A stretch of DNA of 44,760 nucleotides, from positions 1-44,760 of the forward strand of contig RFQY01000002.1 in the NCBI GenBank assembly GCA_009924775.1, written 5' to 3'. A program made the position numbers and the translations under genes. The notes below the pieces were generated by a model that was given only the letters and a program-made list of their open reading frames with translations, was not told where the DNA came from and made no database searches. This DNA is from Paracoccaceae bacterium (GTDB lineage: Bacteria; Pseudomonadota; Alphaproteobacteria; Rhodobacterales; Rhodobacteraceae). Shown here piece after piece: positions 23,426 to 31,795 of the stretch; position 1 is the first letter of the stretch, and each line of letters starts with the position of its first letter.

Positions 23426-24937
23426 ATGGCAAACACACTCTACGACGCGCTTTTCCAACGCTATCAGGGCCAAGAGTCGGCCTTTATCACCTTGCCCGAT
23501 GGCGCGGTGCTGTCGCATGGGGCGTTTGTGGGCATGGCGGCGCAGTTTGCCTATGTGTTGGGGCATCTGGGTTTGCAGCCCGGCGACAGGCTGGCGGTGC
23601 AAATCGCCAAATCGCCGCAGGCCTTGGCGGTCTATGCTGCCTGTGTGCAGGCGGGGGTTATTTTTCTGCCCCTCAATACCGCCTATACCGCGGCCGAAGT
23701 GGCCTATTTCGTGGAAAACAGCGGTGCCAAACTGCTGATTTGCGATAGTGCCAATGCCAGCACCCTTTTGCCCGTGGCGCAGGCCGCCGGTGCCCAGCTA
23801 GAGGTGCTAAATGGCAATGGCACGGGCAGTTTTGCCGATCTGGCCGCAGGCCAACCCAAGGAATTTGCCACCGTCCCCCGCCAACCCGATGATTTAGCGG
23901 CGTTTTTATATACATCGGGCACCACTGGCCGGTCGAAGGGGGCAATGCTGACCCATGCCAACCTGCTATCCAACGCCGAGGTGCTGGCCGATAGCTGGCA
24001 GTTTTCGGACCAAGATGTGCTGCTGCATGCCTTGCCCATCTTTCACACCCATGGGCTGTTTGTGGCGACAAATATCTGCCTTTTGTCCGGCGCGCAGATG
24101 CTTTTTTACCCCAGCTTCGATGTGCAGGCCATTTTGCGCGACATGCCCCGCGCCACCACCATGATGGGCGTGCCCACCTTTTATACCCGCCTGTTAGACC
24201 AGCCCGAATTCACCGCGCAGCTGGCATCGGGGATGCGGTTGTTCATTTCCGGCTCGGCACCGCTGCTGGCCGAAACCCATGTGCAGTTCGAACAGCGCAC
24301 CGGCCACCGTATCTTGGAACGCTACGGCATGACCGAAACCAATATGAACACCTCGAACCCCTATACCGGCGAGCGGCGGGCAGGCACCGTTGGGTTTCCG
24401 TTGCCCGGGGTCGAGCTGAAGATCACCAGCCCCGATACCGGCGATACCCTGCCACAGGGCCAGATCGGCCAGATCGAGGTGCGCGGGCCCAATGTGTTCA
24501 AGGGCTATTGGCAGATGCCCGAAAAAACCCGCGAAGAGCTGCGCGAAAACGGGTTTTTCATTACCGGCGATCTGGGGATGATCGATGCCGATGGCTATGT
24601 GCATATCGTGGGCCGGGGCAAAGACCTGATCATTTCGGGCGGCTACAATATTTACCCCAAAGAGATCGAAGAGCTGCTAGACGAACAGCCCGGCGTATTG
24701 GAAAGCGCGGTTATCGGTGTGCCACACCCCGATTTTGGGGAAACCCCCGTGGGCGTGCTGGCCCGGCAAAAAGGGGCCACCCCGGACGAGGCGGCCATTT
24801 TACAGGCGCTTTCAACCCAATTGGCGCGGTTCAAACACCCCCGGCGTTTGGTGGTGGTCGATGAATTGCCGCGCAATACCATGGGTAAGGTGCAAAAGAA
24901 CATTTTGCGCGATACCTATAAAAACTTATTTGCCTAG
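23426..24937 (+). CDS. matB: Malonyl-CoA synthetase
   Basis: The start at 23426 (MANTLYDALF) follows a G-rich ribosome site and gives 503 residues, the MatB length. It is an acyl-adenylate-forming enzyme: P-loop LYTSGTTGRSKGAML (near residue 163), HALPIFHTHGLFVATN, MGVPTFYTRLL, FISGSAPLLAETH, ERYGMTETNMNTSNPY (near 298), ITGDLG, and the C-terminal catalytic lysine in RNTMGKVQKN. Similarity to the Rhodopseudomonas malonyl-CoA synthetase is close through all of these. It activates free malonate (or methylmalonate) to the CoA thioester. No MatC transporter or malonyl-CoA decarboxylase is adjacent. Confidence 0.9.
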   Translation: MANTLYDALFQRYQGQESAFITLPDGAVLSHGAFVGMAAQFAYVLGHLGLQPGDRLAVQIAKSPQALAVYAACVQAGVIFLPLNTAYTAAEVAYFVENSGAKLLICDSANASTLLPVAQAAGAQLEVLNGNGTGSFADLAAGQPKEFATVPRQPDDLAAFLYTSGTTGRSKGAMLTHANLLSNAEVLADSWQFSDQDVLLHALPIFHTHGLFVATNICLLSGAQMLFYPSFDVQAILRDMPRATTMMGVPTFYTRLLDQPEFTAQLASGMRLFISGSAPLLAETHVQFEQRTGHRILERYGMTETNMNTSNPYTGERRAGTVGFPLPGVELKITSPDTGDTLPQGQIGQIEVRGPNVFKGYWQMPEKTREELRENGFFITGDLGMIDADGYVHIVGRGKDLIISGGYNIYPKEIEELLDEQPGVLESAVIGVPHPDFGETPVGVLARQKGATPDEAAILQALSTQLARFKHPRRLVVVDELPRNTMGKVQKNILRDTYKNLFA

Positions 24938-24976
24938 CGCCCGTTTCGGGGTGGGCCAACCATAAGGGGCGCGCTG

Positions 24977-27160
24977 ATGCTGCCTGACATACCCCTAACC
25001 CGCGATCTGGTGTTGGTGGGCGGTGGCCATACCCATGCACTGGTATTGCGGATGTGGGCCATGCGCCCGCTGCCCGGTGTGCGGCTGACGGTGATCAACC
25101 CGGGGCCCACAGCGCCCTATTCGGGGATGTTGCCGGGCCATATCGCGGGCCATTACAGCCGCGATCAGTTGGATATTGATCTGGTGCAATTGGCCCGCGC
25201 TGCCGGGGCGCGGCTGATATTGGGCCGGGCCTGCGGCCTCGATCGGGGGGCAAAGCAGGTGCTGCTGCAGGGCCAGCCGCCGGTGGGGTATGACGTGGCC
25301 TCGATCGATATTGGGATCACCGCCGAAATGCCGCAAATGCCCGGGTTTCAGCAGCACGCCGTGCCCGTCAAGCCGCTGGATCGCTATGCCGAGGCGTGGC
25401 AGCTGTTTCTGGCCGATGTGGCAGCAGGCCGCCGCCCCCCCAGCGTGGCGGTGATTGGCGGTGGTATTGCGGGGGCCGAATTGGCCATGGCCATGGCCCA
25501 TGCGCTGCGCGGCCTTGGGGCAGACCCGCACATTACCGTTTTCGAACGTGGGCAGGCATTGGCCGGTGTTCCGCGCCGCACCAGCCGCCACCTACAGATG
25601 GAAATGACTGCGCAAGGCGTGCAGCTTCGGGTGGGCAGCGGTGTGGCGCAGGTGGTGGCCGGCGCGGTGCAGTTGCCAGATGGCAGTCAGCATAGTGCCG
25701 GGTTCATTCTGGGGGCTGCGGGGGCGGTGCCGCACCCTTGGGTGGCCAGCACCGACCTGCCGCAAACCGATGGGTTTATCAGCGTGGATACCCATTTGCA
25801 GGTTGTGGGCGACACCAGCGTTTTTGCCGTGGGCGATTGCGCCAGCATTCAGGGCCACCCACGGCCAAAGGCGGGGGTTTTCGCCGTGCGCGCCGCACCG
25901 TTTTTGTTTCAGAACCTGCGCGCCGCCTTGGGCGCCGGGCGCATGCGCCGCTTTGTGCCGCAACGTGATTATCTGAAACTGGTGTCGCTGGGCGGCAAAC
26001 GTGCCTTGGCCGAAAAGCTGGGCGTGGCGCTAAAGGGGCGGTGGCTGTGGGCGTGGAAAAACCGCATCGACACGCGGTTCATGGCGCAGCTGTCTGATAT
26101 GCCGGCCATGGCCCACGCGGCCGCACCGGCAGATATGGCGCAAGGCGTGGCAGAGATGCTGCAAGAAAAGCCGCTGTGCGGGGGCTGCGGGGCCAAGGTG
26201 GGCCATGGTGTGCTGGGGCAGGCGCTGGCCGGGCTGCACCAGCCACCCCGCGCCGATGTTCTGGCAGGCCCCGGCGATGATGCGGCGGTGCTGCGTGTTG
26301 GCGGCGAAACCCAAGTGCTGACCACCGACCATTTGCGCGCTTTTGTCCATGATCCGCGGCAAATGGCCCAAATTACCGCCGTGCACGCGCTGGGCGATAT
26401 ATGGGCGATGGGGGCGCGCCCGCAGGCCGTGCTGGCGCAGATCGTGCTGCCGCGCATGGCCCCCGCGCTACAGGCCCGCAGCCTGACCGAGATCATGCAA
26501 GCCGCCGGTGCCATTTTTGCCGGCGAAGGCGCGCAGATCGTGGGGGGGCACACCACCATGGGCGCCGAGCTGACGATAGGTTTTTCCATCACCGGCCTGA
26601 TGCCACAGGGCCAGCCTGCCCTTACCATCGCGGGCGCGAAGGCGGGCGATATGCTGCTGCTGACCCGGCCCATTGGCACCGGCACGATTTTGGCAGCCCA
26701 TATGCAAGGGGCGGCGCCCGGCCGCGATGTGGCCCAGATGCTGGCCGAAATGGCCCAGCCGCAGGGCCAAGCCGCCGCGCTGCTGCGCCCGGTGGCCCAT
26801 GCCATGACCGATGTAACGGGCTTTGGCCTTGCTGGCCATTTGGGGCAAATCTGCCGCGCCTCGGGGGTATCGGCGCAGCTGCGTTTGGGGCAGATCCCGT
26901 TTTACCACGGCGCGGTTGCGCTGGCGGTTGCGGGGCATCATTCGGCCCTAATGCAGGCAAATATGGCTGCCATGCCGGTGTTTGGCCCCGATGGCCCGCA
27001 CACCCGCCTGCTGTATGACCCGCAAACCGCAGGTGGGTTATTGGCGGCAGTGCCCCAGCCCCATGCCGATAGGGTTTTGGCCGCCCTGCAACAGGCGGGC
27101 ATTGGGGCGGCGATTATTGGCCAGCTATCTGCCGGGCCAGTCTCTATTTCCCTGCAATAG
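24977..27160 (+). CDS. selD: Selenide, water dikinase fused to an NADH-dehydrogenase-like flavoprotein domain
   Basis: A 727-residue fusion. Residues 1-375 are a pyridine-nucleotide-disulfide oxidoreductase domain resembling type II NADH dehydrogenase: LVLVGGGHTHALVLRMW at the N-terminus, a second dinucleotide fold VAVIGGGIAGAELAMAMAHA near residue 158, and VFAVGDCASI near 285. Residues about 390-727 are SelD: CGGCGAKVG (catalytic Cys/Lys), PGDDAAVL, LTTDHLRAF, HALGDIWAMGARP, GGHTTMGAEL and DVTGFGLAGHLG. SelD makes selenophosphate from selenide and ATP; the flavoprotein half probably supplies or tunes selenide redox chemistry. The fusion is known in several bacteria. It overlaps mnmH tail to tail by 17 bases. 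Confidence 0.92.
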   Translation: MLPDIPLTRDLVLVGGGHTHALVLRMWAMRPLPGVRLTVINPGPTAPYSGMLPGHIAGHYSRDQLDIDLVQLARAAGARLILGRACGLDRGAKQVLLQGQPPVGYDVASIDIGITAEMPQMPGFQQHAVPVKPLDRYAEAWQLFLADVAAGRRPPSVAVIGGGIAGAELAMAMAHALRGLGADPHITVFERGQALAGVPRRTSRHLQMEMTAQGVQLRVGSGVAQVVAGAVQLPDGSQHSAGFILGAAGAVPHPWVASTDLPQTDGFISVDTHLQVVGDTSVFAVGDCASIQGHPRPKAGVFAVRAAPFLFQNLRAALGAGRMRRFVPQRDYLKLVSLGGKRALAEKLGVALKGRWLWAWKNRIDTRFMAQLSDMPAMAHAAAPADMAQGVAEMLQEKPLCGGCGAKVGHGVLGQALAGLHQPPRADVLAGPGDDAAVLRVGGETQVLTTDHLRAFVHDPRQMAQITAVHALGDIWAMGARPQAVLAQIVLPRMAPALQARSLTEIMQAAGAIFAGEGAQIVGGHTTMGAELTIGFSITGLMPQGQPALTIAGAKAGDMLLLTRPIGTGTILAAHMQGAAPGRDVAQMLAEMAQPQGQAAALLRPVAHAMTDVTGFGLAGHLGQICRASGVSAQLRLGQIPFYHGAVALAVAGHHSALMQANMAAMPVFGPDGPHTRLLYDPQTAGGLLAAVPQPHADRVLAALQQAGIGAAIIGQLSAGPVSISLQ

Positions 27161-28187
27161 AGACGATCTGCAGCGCTGCGGCCTGCAAGCTGCTGGGCTG
27201 CATATTGGGCAAGCGCACCTGGCCCATAGGCTGCGCCCGGCTGGCGGCTTTTTTGCCATAGCGCGGGTCGTAATGCTGGGCGATCAGCTGTTCGGCAAGC
27301 GGCACAAACTGGCCGGTTTGGGCCATATTCTGCCATGCCTCTACCTGTTCGGCACAGTGATAGGGGCGCAGCGCCTGCAGGGTGTGCGCCAGCCGCTGTG
27401 CGTCTGCGGTAATCTGCGTATAGGTCTGCGCCAAATACCGCGCCCGGCTGGGCAGATCGGCCTGCAGCACAAGGCGCTGGGCCCCTTGCATGGCCTGCCA
27501 CACCATGGGCGGCAGCAGCAAATCGCCCACCTTGTAGCTTTCCGCCTCGATGTAAAGCGGGCGGTCGGGGGCGCATGTGGCCAGCGCCATGGCGATGCGC
27601 GATTCAAACATTTTCTGCGCCGGTTGCTGGCCCATGCCGCCAAAGACCGAACCACGATGATTGGCCATCCCTTCAAGATCCAGCATTTGTGCCCCGATCT
27701 GTGCCAGATGCGCCAGAATTTCGGTTTTCGCGGTGCCGGTGCCGCCATCGATCAGCACAATGGGTTGGGTGACAGGCTGATGATAAAGCGCCTGCACAAC
27801 CAAGCGGCGATAGGCCTTATAACCGCCCCTGACAACATCGGCACGCCAGCCAATTTGCTGCAAAATCGAGGTAAAGGCGCCAGAACGCTGGCCGCCGCGC
27901 CAACAATAGACCAAGGGCCGCCAGCCCCCCGGCATGGGCGCCAATGGCCCCTCTAGGTGCTGGGCGGCGTTGCGCGCCACCATCGCGGCGCCGGTTTTGC
28001 GCGCTTTGAACGGGTCTTCTTGTTTGTAGATGGTGCCAACGATGGCGCGTTCTGCATTGCTAAGGGCGGGCAGGTTCATGGCGCCCGGCACGTGATCTTC
28101 GGCATATTCCGCGGGCGAGCGCACGTCGATGATGGTGTCAAAGGGCAGCCCGGCCAGCATGCGCAGTGATGTCAGGTCTTGGGGCAA
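27144..28187 (-). CDS. mnmH: tRNA 2-selenouridine synthase
   Basis: A 347-residue protein (also called SelU/YbbB). The N-terminal rhodanese domain has the catalytic cysteine in VYCWRGGQRSG (near residue 94), preceded by IDVRSPAEYAEDHVPGAMNL. The C-terminal half holds a P-loop-like motif, GGTGTAKTEIL, with Ala where the Walker A glycine normally stands. It replaces sulfur by selenium in 2-thiouridine at the tRNA wobble position, using selenophosphate from the convergent SelD, so the two genes are functionally linked. No SelA or SelB is in the window, so selenium use here may be limited to tRNA. Confidence 0.9.
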   Translation of the reverse strand: MPQDLTSLRMLAGLPFDTIIDVRSPAEYAEDHVPGAMNLPALSNAERAIVGTIYKQEDPFKARKTGAAMVARNAAQHLEGPLAPMPGGWRPLVYCWRGGQRSGAFTSILQQIGWRADVVRGGYKAYRRLVVQALYHQPVTQPIVLIDGGTGTAKTEILAHLAQIGAQMLDLEGMANHRGSVFGGMGQQPAQKMFESRIAMALATCAPDRPLYIEAESYKVGDLLLPPMVWQAMQGAQRLVLQADLPSRARYLAQTYTQITADAQRLAHTLQALRPYHCAEQVEAWQNMAQTGQFVPLAEQLIAQHYDPRYGKKAASRAQPMGQVRLPNMQPSSLQAAALQIVSIAGK

Positions 28188-28310
28188 GGCGCTCTCCTAC
28201 GGGTGGGGGTGTATTGCCACAGCTGCCCAGCGCCGCCAAGGGGGGCTGGAAAGGCTTGGCAATTGGTGGGTTTTTGCCTATCCGGGCGGCATGCGTAAAC
28301 AGGCAAAACA

Positions 28311-28862
28311 ATGCAAGACGTAATCCCCGCATGGGTGAATGGGGTGCTGCAGCCAGTGGAAAAGCTGGCGGTGCATCAGCGCGCGCTGCGCCACCGCGCG
28401 GTATCGGTTTTTGTTGTGGCGGGGGGGCGGTTGCTGGTGCAAAGGCGGGCGCTTGGCAAATATCATACGCCCGGCCTGTGGGCCAACACCTGTTGCACGC
28501 ACCCCCATTGGGCCGAGGATGACATGGCATGCGCCCAGCGCCGCCTGCACCAAGAGTTGGGCATTACCGGCCTTACCCTGCAACCGCGCGGCACGGTGGA
28601 ATACAGCGCCGATGTGGGCAATGGCCTGCACGAACACGAGGTTGTGGCGCTGTTTTTGGGGCAGGCCAGCCCTGATTTGGTGCTTGCGCCCAACCCCCAA
28701 GAGGTGATGCAAACCCGCTGGTTGGATATGTCTGAACTGATGGCAGAGCTGTCGAAAACGCCCGATATCTATACGCCGTGGATGCGTATCTATATGGCAG
28801 AACATGCAGAGCGGATTTTTGGCAAAAACGGAGCGGCAGATGACCGAGGCGGAAACCTATAA
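28311..28862 (+). CDS. idi: Isopentenyl-diphosphate delta-isomerase, type 1
   Basis: A 183-residue Nudix-fold enzyme. Visible are RHRAVSVFVV, the catalytic cysteine in LWANTCCTHPHW (near residue 61), the Nudix-like helix CAQRRLHQELGI, EYSADVGNGLHEHEVVALFL with metal-binding glutamates, and TRWLDM. It interconverts IPP and DMAPP, complementing the MEP-pathway genes dxs and ispA elsewhere in the window. It is divergent from mnmH, and the next gene starts within its last 23 bases. Confidence 0.92.
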   Translation: MQDVIPAWVNGVLQPVEKLAVHQRALRHRAVSVFVVAGGRLLVQRRALGKYHTPGLWANTCCTHPHWAEDDMACAQRRLHQELGITGLTLQPRGTVEYSADVGNGLHEHEVVALFLGQASPDLVLAPNPQEVMQTRWLDMSELMAELSKTPDIYTPWMRIYMAEHAERIFGKNGAADDRGGNL

Positions 28863-29439
28863 AGCAAAGATGCAGGCGGTGCAGCAGGCGCATCGTGAAA
28901 AACAGCAGGAATTGCGCGACCCTGAAAAGGGGCTGGTGCTGGTGCATACCGGCAATGGCAAGGGCAAATCCTCGTCCGCATTTGGCGTGGCCATTCGCGC
29001 GCTGGGCTGGGGCCAGCGCGTGGGCGTTGTGCAGTTTATCAAGGGCAAGTGGAAAACCGGCGAAAAGCAGTTTTTCGATCAGCTGGGCCAAGTGGATTGG
29101 CACATGATGGGCGAGGGGTTTACCTGGGATACCCAAGACAAAGAGCGTGATCGCCTTGCCGCCGAGGCCGCATTGGCCAAAGGCGCCGCCATGATGGCAT
29201 CGGGCGATTACGACCTGATCATTATGGACGAGATCAACATTTCCCTGCGCTACGCCCAAATCACCCCTGCCGCAGTGATCGCCGCGCTAGAGGCCCGCGC
29301 GCCCAAAACTGGCGTGATCCTGACAGGGCGCGATGCGCCGATAGAGATCTGCGATTATGCCGATCTGGTCTCGGTGATCGAAGAGGTAAAACACCCCTAC
29401 AAAGCCGGCATAAAAGCCCAGCGCGGGGTTGATTTTTAA
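28840..29439 (+). CDS. cobO: Cob(I)yrinic acid a,c-diamide adenosyltransferase
   Basis: The ATG at 28840 (MTEAETYKAKM) gives 199 residues, the usual CobO/BtuR length. The P-loop HTGNGKGKSSSAFGVAIRAL (near residue 36), VVQFIKGKW, and LIIMDEINISLRY (Walker B) identify the CobA/CobO/BtuR family. It transfers the adenosyl group of ATP to corrinoids. It overlaps idi by 23 bases, so translation is probably coupled, although the pathways are unrelated. A strong terminator follows. Confidence 0.93.
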   Translation: MTEAETYKAKMQAVQQAHREKQQELRDPEKGLVLVHTGNGKGKSSSAFGVAIRALGWGQRVGVVQFIKGKWKTGEKQFFDQLGQVDWHMMGEGFTWDTQDKERDRLAAEAALAKGAAMMASGDYDLIIMDEINISLRYAQITPAAVIAALEARAPKTGVILTGRDAPIEICDYADLVSVIEEVKHPYKAGIKAQRGVDF

Positions 29440-29460
29440 GGCCAAAGCCATGGCACAACA

Positions 29461-29494
29461 AAAAACACCCCGCTGTTGCTGGCGGGGTGTTTTT
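29461..29494. terminator. Bidirectional Rho-independent terminator between cobO and ilvE
   Basis: AAAAACACCCCGC (29461-29473) and GCGGGGTGTTTTT (29482-29494) are perfect 13-base arms with an 8-base loop, with T-rich flanks on both strands. It lies between two convergent genes. Confidence 0.92.
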
Positions 29495-29513
29495 GTTTTT
29501 GGGGCATTTACGC

Positions 29514-30380
29514 TTAGCTGCGCACCAGTTTTTCGTAATCTTCTGCAATTTCGCGCGTTAGGGCGCCCACTTCGAAGGTGTAATCGCCAATCTGGCCCAC
29601 GGGCGTTACCTCGGCGGCGGTGCCTGTCAGCCAGCATTGCTGGAAATCGGCCAGTTCGTCGGGCAGGATGTGGCGTTCATGCACGGTGATGCCTTTGGCC
29701 TGCAGCATGCCAATCACGGTTTGGCGGGTGATGCCGTTTAGAATGGAATCTGGGATGGGGGTGTGCACCTCGCCATCTTTCACGAAAAACACGTTGGCGC
29801 CGGTGGCTTCGGCAACGTAACCGCGGTAATCCATGAACAACGCGTCAGAGCAGCCTTTTGCCTCGGCCGCGTGCTTGGACATGGTGCAGATCATGTAAAG
29901 GCCAGCAGCCTTGGCGGCGGTGGGGATGGTTTCGGGCGAGGGGCGTTTCCATTTCGCGATGTCCAGCTTGGCGCCTTTCATCTTGGCGTCGCCATAATAG
30001 GCACCCCATTCCCACCCAGCCACGGCCAAGCGCACGGGGTTGCGGCTGGAGGATACGCCCATATCTTCGCCAGCACCCCGCCACGCCACTGCGCGCACAT
30101 AGGCATCTGTCCAGCCATTGGCCTTAAGCATGGCGTATTTTGCTTCTTCGATCTGCTCGACCGTGTAGGGAATGGGCATATCCAGCAATTCGCCAGATTT
30201 CAGCAGGCGCTGCGAATGTTCGCGCGACTTGAAGATTGTGCCGTTATAGCAGCGCTCGCCCTCGAATACCGAGCTGGCATAATGCAGCGCGTGGCTAAGA
30301 ATATGGACATTGGCATCGCGCCATTCCACCAGCTTGCCATCCATCCAGATCTTGCCATCGCGGTCGTCATACCCAGCCAT
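29514..30380 (-). CDS. ilvE: Branched-chain amino acid aminotransferase
   Basis: The start at 30380 (MAGYDDRDGKIWMDGKLVEW) is fixed by GGAGG seven bases upstream and gives 288 residues. It is a fold-type IV PLP enzyme: ALHYASSVFEGERCYNGTIF, the PLP lysine in IPTAAKAAGLY (near residue 153), SDALFMDYRGYVAEATGANV, and LTGTAAEVTPVGQIGDY. It performs the last step of Leu/Ile/Val synthesis and their reverse transamination. It is divergent from petP. A small dyad, GACCG-CTT-CGGTC (30426-30438), lies in its upstream region. Confidence 0.92.
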   Translation of the reverse strand: MAGYDDRDGKIWMDGKLVEWRDANVHILSHALHYASSVFEGERCYNGTIFKSREHSQRLLKSGELLDMPIPYTVEQIEEAKYAMLKANGWTDAYVRAVAWRGAGEDMGVSSSRNPVRLAVAGWEWGAYYGDAKMKGAKLDIAKWKRPSPETIPTAAKAAGLYMICTMSKHAAEAKGCSDALFMDYRGYVAEATGANVFFVKDGEVHTPIPDSILNGITRQTVIGMLQAKGITVHERHILPDELADFQQCWLTGTAAEVTPVGQIGDYTFEVGALTREIAEDYEKLVRS

Positions 30381-30479
30381 TTGCGCCTCCATCAGCCAGC
30401 TCTTTGCATAAGTTGCGCATTTTAAGACCGCTTCGGTCATAATATTGCGCAGAAACTGCGATTCGCTACCAGTTCATAC

Positions 30480-30508
30480 TTGGAATGTCAACAAGGCTGA
30501 CATAAACT
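30480..30508 (+). promoter_or_regulatory. Candidate petPR promoter with operator dyad in the spacer
   Basis: TTGGAA (30480-30485) and TAAACT (30503-30508) are spaced by 17 bases. The inverted repeat ATGTCA-N7-TGACAT (30485-30503) fills the spacer, a typical position for a MarR-family autorepressor. Confidence 0.5.
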
Positions 30509-30541
30509 GCCCCACAGCTTGGCAATCACAAAGGACATCCC

Positions 30542-31039
30542 ATGTCTGACCCAGCCCTCGGGGAAAACCTGCTGTTTTTGACAGATGAACAGCTGCGCCA
30601 AGGGATCGAGGCGATGTTTTTTGCCTATCGTGGGTTCACCGCCGATCCCGATCGTATCTTGGCCGATATGGAATATGGCCGGGCCCATCACCGGGCCGTG
30701 CATTTCATCAACCGTGCGCCGGGCACCACGGTCAATAACCTGCTGGCCATTTTGGGGGTGACGAAACAATCGTTGAACCGGGTGTTGCGCACCTTGATCG
30801 AGGATGGCTTGGTTGAAAGCCGCGTAGGCACTGCAGACAAACGCGAGCGGCATTTGTTTTTAACCGATGATGGCCGTGCACTGGAACAGCGCTTATCCGA
30901 CGCTCAACGCGCCCGCATGCGCGCCGCCTATCGTGCCGCGGGGCCGCAGGCCGTGGCGGGCTTTCGGCAGGTTCTCGAGGCAATGATGGACGCAGATATG
31001 CGCCGCCGCTATCTTGCCCTAAAGGAGAGCGGAGCGTGA
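30542..31039 (+). CDS. petP: MarR family transcriptional regulator PetP
   Basis: A 165-residue winged-helix protein starting at ATG 30542. The helix-turn-helix region is TTVNNLLAILGVTKQSLNRV (residues about 61-80), followed by RTLIEDGLVESRVGTADKRE, the MarR wing with the DKRE motif. It is coupled to a response regulator by a GTGA overlap, the same arrangement as petP-petR of Rhodobacter capsulatus, where the pair is needed for growth with the cytochrome bc1 region. The names are transferred on this basis. It probably binds the dyad upstream. Confidence 0.8.
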   Translation: MSDPALGENLLFLTDEQLRQGIEAMFFAYRGFTADPDRILADMEYGRAHHRAVHFINRAPGTTVNNLLAILGVTKQSLNRVLRTLIEDGLVESRVGTADKRERHLFLTDDGRALEQRLSDAQRARMRAAYRAAGPQAVAGFRQVLEAMMDADMRRRYLALKESGA

Positions 31040-31749
31040 GCGATATCGATGCCCATTTGCTGATTGTGGATGACGACCAGCGCATTCGCGCCTTGTTGGC
31101 CCAATTTCTGCTGCGCAACGGTTTTTTGGTTTCTACTGCCCGCGATGCCGCCCATGCCCGGCGCTTGCTGGCGGGCTTGGAATTTGACCTGATCGTTTTG
31201 GATGTCATGATGCCCGGCGAAGACGGTATCAGCTTGGCCCGGGCCATTCGTGACATGATGAAAACCCCCATCATGTTGCTGACCGCCAAAGGCGAAACCG
31301 AAGATCGGATCAAAGGTTTGGAAGCCGGGGCAGATGACTATCTGGCAAAACCCTTCGAACCACGCGAATTGCTTTTGCGTATCAACGCTATTTTGCGCCG
31401 CATGCCCGAGGTGGCCGAAACCGCGATGACGCCCAAAGTGCTGCATCTGGGGCACATTCGCTACGATATCGAACGGGGTGAAATGTGGCAGGGGGACCAA
31501 CCCGTGCGCCTGACAGCCACCGAGGCGCAGTTGATGCGCATTTTTGCCACGACGCCGGGCCATCCCATCAGCCGCCAAAAGCTGGTCGAAGATCTGGGCC
31601 GTGGCGGTGCCGCCCAAGGTGGGCAGGCCCAAGAGCGTGCCGTTGATGTGCAAATCACTCGCTTGCGCCGCAAAATAGAGACAGACCCAAAACAGCCCCG
31701 TTATTTACAAACCGTGCGTGGCGCCGGCTATATGCTGGCCACAGATTAG
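31036..31749 (+). CDS. petR: OmpR family response regulator PetR
   Basis: A 237-residue protein with a GTG start at 31036 overlapping the petP stop, behind GGAGAGCGGAG. The receiver domain (residues 5-120) has the acidic pair in LLIVDDDQ, the phospho-acceptor Asp in IVLDVMMPGEDG, the Thr/Lys switch in LLTAKGE and AKPFEPREL. The C-terminal winged helix (about 140-235) ends with VDVQITRLRRKIETDP and YLQTVRGAGYML. No histidine kinase gene is adjacent, so the cognate kinase, if any, is encoded elsewhere. Confidence 0.88.
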   Translation: MSDIDAHLLIVDDDQRIRALLAQFLLRNGFLVSTARDAAHARRLLAGLEFDLIVLDVMMPGEDGISLARAIRDMMKTPIMLLTAKGETEDRIKGLEAGADDYLAKPFEPRELLLRINAILRRMPEVAETAMTPKVLHLGHIRYDIERGEMWQGDQPVRLTATEAQLMRIFATTPGHPISRQKLVEDLGRGGAAQGGQAQERAVDVQITRLRRKIETDPKQPRYLQTVRGAGYMLATD

Positions 31750-31795
31750 CCGGGCATGGCCCGCCCCCGCTGCGACGCCCAGATTAGAGACTGAT

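Noticed and set aside
28188-28310. Possible cobalamin riboswitch upstream of idi-cobO
   Set aside because: The gap is too short for the riboswitch, no B12-box-like segment is visible, and idi rather than cobO is the first gene.
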